From: CAZBUH01 sp964495095 | GTDB taxonomy: Bacteria; Bacillota; Clostridia; Oscillospirales; Oscillospiraceae | DNA length: 10,781 nt | Reading direction: 5' to 3' | Assembly (NCBI GenBank): GCA_964495095.1 | Contig: CAZBUH010000074.1 | Location: 1-10,781, forward strand | In this document: piece after piece, positions 5,642-10,781 of the stretch | How positions within the stretch are numbered: position 1 is the first letter of the stretch | How the letters are laid out: each line of letters opens with the position of its first letter | Program-made: the position numbers and the translations under genes | The notes under the pieces: model-generated | Database searches by the model: none | What the model was told of the DNA's origin: nothing | What the model saw: the letters and a program-made list of their open reading frames with translations, nothing else

Positions 5642-7360
5642 TTACTTTGCAATATAGCGGTCGTAAGCGGCCTGATAGAGAGCTACGATATCGTTCATGC
5701 CCAGATCGGTCAGGGTGGAAACGAAGGTGTCGTACTCGTCCATGGAGGTGGCGCCGGTGATATACTTGTTTATGCTCTCGGAAACGAAAGTGAAGATATC
5801 GCCGGAGAGACGGCCGTAGGTGTCGGACTCGTCAGTGTTGAGCGTCAGCGTGTTGGGGATGGTGTTGGCCATGTCGTAGTTGGAGGGCCACACGTCGTAG
5901 CAGGAGAGCTGAGTCTCGCTGTAGGTCACCATATCTCTGGCGCGGTCATACACATAGGGGCCGGAGTCGCGGAGATACACGAACTTGGCCACGTTGGAGG
6001 GCATACCGTCGGGGTTGTTGAGAATGAGATCGGTGAGGTACTTGCTGCCGTCAGCGTTAACGTCGAAGGTCTTGCCCTCGATGCCCCAGTTGCCGAGCAG
6101 GCTGCCTTCCTCGGTGTAGCCGTAGTCAATCCACTTAAGGGCAAGCTCGATATCCTCGCAGTCGGTGGACACGCTGTAGGACGCCCGGTTGATGCGGGAG
6201 GTGTAGTATCCCACGTGGATAGTGTCGCCCTCGTTCTTGGTGGGGATATAGGAGGGGACCGCCGGGAAGCTGCCGCCGTCATAGCTCATGTTGTACGTAT
6301 CCATAGCGACAATCTCGTCGCCCCATACGGAATATTTGTCGGTCATCAGATTGGAGAGAGCAAGCTCCTGGTTGTTCACAGTCATGGAGCTGGAATCTCC
6401 GGAGATGTAATCCTGGTCGATAAGGCCCTCGCTGTACCACTGGTTCATAAGGCTGAGGTAATCCTTAAAGCCGTCCTCAAACCAGCCGCACTTCACCTTG
6501 CCGTCCTCTACATAGAAGCACTGAAGCTCGGTGCTCATGCCGATGGTGTAGCCGCCGGCGATGCCGAAGCCGCTGATGAAGTTGTTGGCGGTGTAGATGC
6601 CGGAAGCGGGGAGCCACATGGTGGCGCCGTACTCGGAGTTTGCGGCCTGTATAAAGTCGTGGTACTCGTCATAGGTGGAGGGGACCTCCATGCCGAGGGC
6701 GTCCAGCCAGTCGGAGCGGACCATAACGCCCTGGTCGATATACTCGGCTTCCTCATATATGCTGTAGAAAGCGCCGATGGAGCCGTCGTCGAGGGTCACG
6801 TCCCTGTGTACGGCCTCGTCGGAATTAATAAGGGCGGAGTAGTTGGGGCAGTACTCGTCGATATACTGGGAGAGGTCCAGGATAACATCCTGCTCGATAG
6901 CGGCGGCAAGCCCGCCTGCATAGAGGCTGTTGACCATGTCCAGAAAATCGGCGTAGTCGCCCGTGGAGACCATCAGGTTGAAAGAATCGGCCTGGACGGA
7001 GGGATGCACAACGGTTATGTTGATGTGGATGCCGGTGCGCTCCTCAAGAGTCTGGAATGCAAGGCACTCCTCCATGCTCTCAATGTACTCCATTGCGGGG
7101 GGCATCATGCCGGTGAAAAGGTCAAACTCGGTATACTCGGTGACCAGGGGAAGCTCGATGTCCCCCGGCTGGGCCGGCTCCTGAGTAGCGTCGGCACTGT
7201 CGGTGGGCGCGTCGGCGCTTTCTGTGGGCGCAGCGGCGCTTTCTGTGGGCGCGGCGGTAGCTTCGCCGTCATCGCTGTCGGCGTCTCCGCCGCAGCCGGC
7301 GAAGAGAGCCAGAACAAAGACCACTGAAAGAAGCAGCGCGATAAGCTTTTTTGTGTTCAT
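5642..7360 (-). CDS. Extracellular solute-binding lipoprotein (ABC transporter family 1, LplA-like)
   Basis: This is a predicted substrate-capturing lipoprotein of 572 residues on the outer face of the cytoplasmic membrane. The N-terminus MNTKKLIALLLSVVFVLALF leads to the lipobox LFAGC, with C23 as the lipidated residue. An acidic Pro/Thr/Ser linker (about 24-65) with three seven-residue repeats tethers the domain. The mature part has features of large type-1 solute-binding proteins, such as RTGIHINITVV, VMVRSDWLDALG and a C-terminal helical segment. Length and style suggest the oligosaccharide-binding LplA/YtcQ-type group, but the ligand is not determinable. I chose ATG 7360 over the upstream in-frame start at 7405 because GGAGG (7368-7372) lies seven bases before it and the signal peptide begins there. 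No permease or ATPase gene adjoins it, so partner subunits must be elsewhere. Confidence 0.9.
   Translation of the reverse strand: MNTKKLIALLLSVVFVLALFAGCGGDADSDDGEATAAPTESAAAPTESADAPTDSADATQEPAQPGDIELPLVTEYTEFDLFTGMMPPAMEYIESMEECLAFQTLEERTGIHINITVVHPSVQADSFNLMVSTGDYADFLDMVNSLYAGGLAAAIEQDVILDLSQYIDEYCPNYSALINSDEAVHRDVTLDDGSIGAFYSIYEEAEYIDQGVMVRSDWLDALGMEVPSTYDEYHDFIQAANSEYGATMWLPASGIYTANNFISGFGIAGGYTIGMSTELQCFYVEDGKVKCGWFEDGFKDYLSLMNQWYSEGLIDQDYISGDSSSMTVNNQELALSNLMTDKYSVWGDEIVAMDTYNMSYDGGSFPAVPSYIPTKNEGDTIHVGYYTSRINRASYSVSTDCEDIELALKWIDYGYTEEGSLLGNWGIEGKTFDVNADGSKYLTDLILNNPDGMPSNVAKFVYLRDSGPYVYDRARDMVTYSETQLSCYDVWPSNYDMANTIPNTLTLNTDESDTYGRLSGDIFTFVSESINKYITGATSMDEYDTFVSTLTDLGMNDIVALYQAAYDRYIAK
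7190..7252 (-). repeat. Three 21-bp tandem repeats encoding the lipoprotein linker
   Basis: Three consecutive 21-bp units encode APTESAA, APTESAD and APTDSAD (residues 37-57) just after the lipidated cysteine. Two units share CGGCGCTTTCTGTGGGCGC exactly (plus strand, starting at 7213 and 7234). The third (starting at 7192) is diverged. The frame is preserved, so copy number could vary without breaking the gene. Confidence 0.85.
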
Positions 7361-7422
7361 TATTATACCTCCATTAAAATTTTTTTGTTGGGTGAACTTT
7401 TGCAAAGCAGGTTTATAAAATG

Positions 7423-7451
7423 ATAATACATAAAGAGCGTTTTTTTGTCAA
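7423..7451 (-). promoter_or_regulatory. Sigma-A promoter of the solute-binding lipoprotein
   Basis: On the minus strand TTGACA (7451-7446) and TATTAT (7428-7423) are separated by exactly 17 bases. Both boxes are near consensus, and transcription would start near 7416, leaving a leader of about 56 bases before ATG 7360. Confidence 0.85.
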
Positions 7452-7468
7452 TATGTTTCGCAAATATT
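7450..7468. promoter_or_regulatory. Imperfect palindrome next to the lipoprotein -35 box
   Basis: AATATGTTTCGCAAATATT has matching ends (AATAT/ATATT) around a central C at 7459, with six of nine positions paired. It overlaps the edge of the minus-strand -35 box, a plausible place for a regulator. An AT-rich site with a central CG is loosely reminiscent of ROK (NagC/Mlc-type) operators, but this is weak. Confidence 0.25.
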
Positions 7469-7563
7469 AAATGAAGATTTTTTAAATAAAAACTTTTCCG
7501 GTTTTTATAACGGATATTTTGAGGACGCGGGATAATTTTATAAAATGGTTTTACAAAATTGTC

Positions 7564-7592
7564 TTTACAAATAGAATTAATGCTTATATAAT
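7564..7592 (+). promoter_or_regulatory. Sigma-A promoter of the ROK / beta-helix operon
   Basis: TTTACA (7564-7569) and TATAAT (7587-7592) are 17 bases apart, giving a start near 7599 and a leader of about 30 bases. A second overlapping candidate uses TTTACA (7550-7555) and TAGAAT (7572-7577) with a 16-base spacer. The sequence TTTACAAA occurs twice, at 7550 and 7564, so the -35 region is duplicated. Confidence 0.8.
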
Positions 7593-7628
7593 AAAAAAGC
7601 AAATATGAAGCAAATATGGAGCTGCAAA

Positions 7629-8852
7629 ATGGATAAAAATGAAAATCCCAGCATAAGGGGAGTCAGGATGTACCGGCACGTCCTCTGTATGAGCGAGAAG
7701 CTTTTGTGCGAGGACGGGGGCCCCTTTGCCACGGACAACAATCTGGACCCCGGGGCCATAAGGCGCGTAAACCGCCGGAATATAGGCAGGCTGCTCTATA
7801 AGGAGCGCGGCCTTACAAAGCAGGAGCTCTGCGGCAGACTTGAGCTCAGTATGCCCACTGTGACGGCCATACTTCAGGACATGCAGGCCGACGGGCAGAT
7901 AGAGGTGCGCCAGACCACTGCCTCCGGCGCCGGAAGGCCGCCCTCCCAATATTTTCTCCGGGGAAATGCCCATATATGCGCCGCGATGATGATAAACCGG
8001 GAAAATATTGATATTTTAATAGAGGACATCTATCGCAGGGAGCTTTTGAGGGAGACTGTGCAGAAAGAATATGAGGATACTGCGGAATACTGGCAAAGCG
8101 CCGCAGAGCATCTGGCGGAGCGGCTGGAAATGCTGGAGGCGGAGCCCAGGGCCGTAATAGGCGTAAACGTGCTCCTGCCCTGCCAGGTGGACCCGGTGGA
8201 GCAGTGCGTGGTGGAGGAGAGCGACGATTTCCCGGCCGGCGCATTTTCCACAAAACTCCTCTCGGATATCCTGGACGTGCCTGTGATGGTGAACAACACA
8301 TATGACGCCGCCGCCTATGAGGCCGTGGGGCGCAGCGCGGCAAACAGGAGCGGCATATGCCTTCACATATCGGATATCGTGGATGCCACATATGTGGTGA
8401 GCGGCCGTATACTCCGCTCCAGGGCTTCGGAGATAGGCAGCGCGGGCCACTCCTGCCTTGTGCCCGGCGGGCGCACCTGCCGGTGCGGGAAAACGGGCTG
8501 TGTGGAGGCATACTGCGGTACCGGGGTATTTAAAAAGGAGCTGGGCCTTACACTGGGTGAATTTTTAAATTCGGAGCGGGGAGTGAAGGCCAGCCTCTTC
8601 TGGTATAACTACCTCAGGGATACGGCGATATTTATCGCAAACCTTATAAATATATCCGACCTGCCGGTGTATCTCTGCGGAGAGCTTGCGGATGAGGTGG
8701 CCGGAAGCGAGGATTTCGGGGTTCTCCGGGATATGGTCTCCGGAGAGCTGCCGGAGCGGCGGCGCGGGGAGGCGACTGTAAACTACGGCGGCCCCGTTGA
8801 GAGCCTTGCCCTGGACGGCGCTGTTGGAATACTGATATTAAACTTTATATAG
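7629..8852 (+). CDS. ROK-family transcriptional regulator
   Basis: This is a predicted sugar-responsive repressor of 407 residues. Residues about 46-93 form a winged helix-turn-helix (NIGRLLYKERGLTKQELCGR, then LSMPTVTAILQDMQADGQI), followed by the usual AGRPP wing. The remainder is a ROK domain. Its zinc site is visible as H274 in SAGHSCL and C284, C286 and C291 in CRCGKTGCVEAYC, the standard ROK pattern. ATG 7629 is preferred over 7605 because GGAG (7618-7621) lies seven bases upstream and 7605 is almost at the predicted transcription start. It is divergent from the lipoprotein gene and 26 bases upstream of the beta-helix gene. Regulation of both is inferred from position; the ligand is unknown. 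It lacks evident sugar-kinase ATP motifs, as expected for a regulator. Confidence 0.9.
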   Translation: MDKNENPSIRGVRMYRHVLCMSEKLLCEDGGPFATDNNLDPGAIRRVNRRNIGRLLYKERGLTKQELCGRLELSMPTVTAILQDMQADGQIEVRQTTASGAGRPPSQYFLRGNAHICAAMMINRENIDILIEDIYRRELLRETVQKEYEDTAEYWQSAAEHLAERLEMLEAEPRAVIGVNVLLPCQVDPVEQCVVEESDDFPAGAFSTKLLSDILDVPVMVNNTYDAAAYEAVGRSAANRSGICLHISDIVDATYVVSGRILRSRASEIGSAGHSCLVPGGRTCRCGKTGCVEAYCGTGVFKKELGLTLGEFLNSERGVKASLFWYNYLRDTAIFIANLINISDLPVYLCGELADEVAGSEDFGVLRDMVSGELPERRRGEATVNYGGPVESLALDGAVGILILNFI

Positions 8853-8878
8853 TGAAAATATTCTAAGGAGGTTTTTTG

Positions 8879-10633
8879 ATGGAAAAAGTTAAAACCGTTA
8901 CCGGCAGGTGGGAGGTGTCTCAGGACGTTTCCTTCCGGCAGCTGGTGATAGCCCGGGACGCCGAGATAACGGCCCCCCAGGGCAAGCGCGTGACCATGAC
9001 CGTGGGCGGCGTCGTCCGGAACATGGCCCCGGGCCGCTATTCCGGGGATATCCGGTTTTCCGTGACCGACGATATACCTGTGGAGTTTTTCATGGGCGAC
9101 CCGCTGCATCTCACAGCCGCCGTCTGCGTCGAGGACGGGGAGTACAGGGCGGAAAAATCCGTGGCCGCAGCCGCTGTAGGCGGCGACGTGGATGGGGGCA
9201 TCCACGGTGTTTCGGTCGAGGATAAGTCCGACGGCTTTAACGCCCTGCTTGTAAAGGGCGGCGGCGAATACGAGATCGACGGGGCCGTTGTCAATCTTGA
9301 GGGCGACGGCGGAAACGATTTCTGCGGCTTTGCCGCCGGAATATGCGCCCTTGACGACGTTAAGCTAACGGTGAAGAATTCTCAGGTTACGGTGAGGGGC
9401 GTTGCCCGTCCCGCCGTTTTCACCGGCGGGCACACTGTCACCCGTCTTGAAAACGTGGTGGTAAGGGCGTATAACGGCGTACTCCCGGCGGAGTACAGGG
9501 ACTCCATCATGCCCGGCGAGATGAAGTGCGTGCCATGGATGCTGGGCCTTCGGGGCAACTGCCGCGCCACGAACCTGGCCGACTACGGCATTGCCTACTG
9601 GGATAACTGCCAGGTATACTCCGAGGGCTGGGGCGTCCTCTCCACCGACGGCGTGGACCTTTGCCGCCTGCACGTTAAGGACACCCATGTTGAGATTACC
9701 GGGCCCAGCGGCTACGGGGCTTTCGCTATCGGCAACTGCCACGACTATTTTGACAGCTGCACCATAAAGGTGCCGGATTACGCCCTTATATGCGCAAACG
9801 ACGACGCCTACGGAAGCTTTTCCAACGGCACCGTTGTGGACGCCGGCAGATTCGCCATTATGTTCTTCCTCAACAAGGGCGGCGCGGACATCAGGGACTG
9901 TGTGCTGAACACCGGCGAGACGGCCTTTATGGTCAAGGGCTGCGCGCCTGTTATCAGGGTGGAAAACACGGAGATAAACGCCGGAAACGGCATTATACTC
10001 CAGCTTATGAGCAGCGACGACCCGGGAAATCCCCAGGGCTACTACTGCGACCCCACAGAGGACGATGAGGCGGATCCCAGCCACGACCTGACAAAGACCG
10101 AGGAGCATATCGACACTATCGCAGAGTTCTGCGATATGAATATAAAGGGCGATTTCTATAACGGCTTTGCCGTCAAGAAGGGCGACACCGGCCCGGCAAT
10201 GGAGATGCCCGCGCCTCCTCCCATGCCCGAGGGCGAGGACGGACCCGAGGGCGGCCCCGGCCACTTTGAGCCTCCCTATGAGGGCGCCAGGAATCTCTGC
10301 CTCACCTTCAGAAACTCTACTGTTGAGGGCGTTATCTCCGCAGCCAAGGCGGTGCACCGTGTGCCGAAGATATCCCAGGAGAACTGCGAGGAGCTGGGCG
10401 AGGTGGTGAATACGCCGAGAGAGGCCATAAATAACGGCGTCAACGTGACTCTTGACGGCGCCTCCGTCTGGGTAGTCACCGGCACCTCCTATATCACATC
10501 TCTCAATCTGAAACGCGGCGCCAGGGTCACGGCTCCCGAGGGCAGGACCGTCACTATGACGGTGGACGGCGTTGAAACGCCCATAGGCAAGAGCGGAAAT
10601 TACGCCGGCCATATCACCATATCGGTAAAATAA
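8879..10633 (+). CDS. Beta-helix/solenoid-like protein of unknown function with matching N- and C-terminal modules
   Basis: I do not recognise a specific family for this 584-residue protein. The centre (about 100-430) has repeated short beta strands with turns rich in Asn, Gly and Asp and with lined-up Val, Ile and Cys, the look of a right-handed parallel beta-helix. There is no signal peptide or membrane helix, so it is probably cytoplasmic. Residues 11-62 and 531-583 are related: both have WxV, then eleven residues after the Trp a Leu, then TAPxGxxVTMTVxGV and a final YxGxIxxSV. An acidic, proline-rich insertion (about 438-471, with APPPMPEGEDGPEGG) interrupts the solenoid. ATG 8879 follows AAGGAGG (8865-8871) by seven bases. 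It shares an operon with the ROK gene. A role in carbohydrate binding or processing is only a guess; beta-helix folds also serve in structural and adhesive proteins. Confidence 0.8.
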   Translation: MEKVKTVTGRWEVSQDVSFRQLVIARDAEITAPQGKRVTMTVGGVVRNMAPGRYSGDIRFSVTDDIPVEFFMGDPLHLTAAVCVEDGEYRAEKSVAAAAVGGDVDGGIHGVSVEDKSDGFNALLVKGGGEYEIDGAVVNLEGDGGNDFCGFAAGICALDDVKLTVKNSQVTVRGVARPAVFTGGHTVTRLENVVVRAYNGVLPAEYRDSIMPGEMKCVPWMLGLRGNCRATNLADYGIAYWDNCQVYSEGWGVLSTDGVDLCRLHVKDTHVEITGPSGYGAFAIGNCHDYFDSCTIKVPDYALICANDDAYGSFSNGTVVDAGRFAIMFFLNKGGADIRDCVLNTGETAFMVKGCAPVIRVENTEINAGNGIILQLMSSDDPGNPQGYYCDPTEDDEADPSHDLTKTEEHIDTIAEFCDMNIKGDFYNGFAVKKGDTGPAMEMPAPPPMPEGEDGPEGGPGHFEPPYEGARNLCLTFRNSTVEGVISAAKAVHRVPKISQENCEELGEVVNTPREAINNGVNVTLDGASVWVVTGTSYITSLNLKRGARVTAPEGRTVTMTVDGVETPIGKSGNYAGHITISVK

Positions 10634-10655
10634 GGTTTTAAGAGAAATAACAGGC

Positions 10656-10685
10656 AAGGAGCGGTATATAGGAATACCGCTCCTT
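10656..10685 (+). terminator. Perfect 12-bp hairpin after the beta-helix gene
   Basis: AAGGAGCGGTAT (10656-10667) pairs without mismatch with ATACCGCTCCTT (10674-10685) around a six-base loop, 22 bases after the stop codon. No T-run follows on either strand, so it is an atypical terminator or an mRNA-stabilising 3' hairpin. The arm contains AAGGAG, but no start codon follows within range. Confidence 0.55.
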
Positions 10686-10781
10686 ACAGAGCGTCGAAAA
10701 AGTCCGGCATTTTAGCGGAGTGCTCATAAGACAGTAAACCATCAAGAATTACGAATCACGGCATTCTGTTTGGCGGGATTG

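Larger units (their letters stand above)
7412..7547. promoter_or_regulatory. 11-bp direct repeat spanning the divergent promoters (possible operator pair)
   Basis: TTTATAAAATG occurs at 7412-7422 and again at 7537-7547, 125 bp apart, close to twelve helical turns. The first covers the predicted transcription start of the lipoprotein gene. The second lies just upstream of the ROK promoter and contains the perfect palindrome ATTTTATAAAAT (7535-7546). The copies are seen directly; a role as ROK operators is inference, and AT-rich DNA makes chance copies easier. Confidence 0.4.

Noticed and set aside
5489..7327. Plus-strand open frame of 612 codons
   Set aside because: It lies opposite the lipoprotein gene, has a low-complexity Val/Gly/His composition typical of an antisense shadow of GC-rich codons, and has no ribosome site. 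The minus-strand gene has a signal peptide, lipobox, promoter and terminator.
9365..10657. Minus-strand open frame of 430 codons
   Set aside because: It is antisense to the beta-helix gene, has no recognisable domain or ribosome site, and shows the same shadow-like composition.
10742..10781. C-terminal end of a minus-strand gene (frame reading NPAKQNAVIRNS then stop)
   Set aside because: Only twelve codons are visible at the window edge and no family can be assigned. No clear feature was found in 10686-10781.

Overview
The window looks like chromosomal DNA from an anaerobic gut-type Clostridia bacterium (Bacillota). The evidence is strong AGGAGG-type ribosome binding sites, GC-rich third codon positions in coding DNA, AT-rich promoters with good sigma-A boxes, a short lipoprotein signal peptide, a ferredoxin-fused aldo/keto reductase, and a MATE / MBL-fold / YbaK gene string typical of this group. 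TGA is used as a normal stop codon.

Layout. Positions 1-916 hold the end of an unrecognised small ORF and an XRE-type helix-turn-helix gene fused to two membrane helices and a zinc ribbon. Positions 955-5093 hold four more plus-strand genes: an aldo/keto reductase with two 4Fe-4S motifs, a MATE efflux protein, an MBL-fold hydrolase and a YbaK/EbsC-type tRNA deacylase. The last three are closely spaced and probably co-transcribed. The MBL gene is interrupted by an in-frame TGA at codon 24, beside a terminator-like hairpin. A long imperfect inverted repeat lies in the leader before the MATE gene. Positions 5094-5547 contain no intact gene, only a decayed fragment resembling the C-terminus of an IS1182-type transposase.

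Positions 5548-10685 form a self-contained divergent locus. A minus-strand lipoprotein solute-binding gene with its own promoter and terminator faces a plus-strand pair: a ROK-family repressor and a 584-residue beta-helix-like protein without a signal peptide. The AT-rich gap between them carries well-formed promoters in both directions and an 11-bp direct repeat beside each. A reasonable inference is that the ROK protein senses a sugar-type ligand and controls both the binding protein and its own operon. No permease or glycosidase gene is present in the window.

The points most worth checking are the beta-helix protein, whose N- and C-terminal ~53 residues are copies of each other; the interrupted MBL gene; the T-arm-like inverted repeat; and the repeats across the divergent promoter region. 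I saw no CRISPR array, rRNA or intact tRNA. Nothing here is proven to be a new system.
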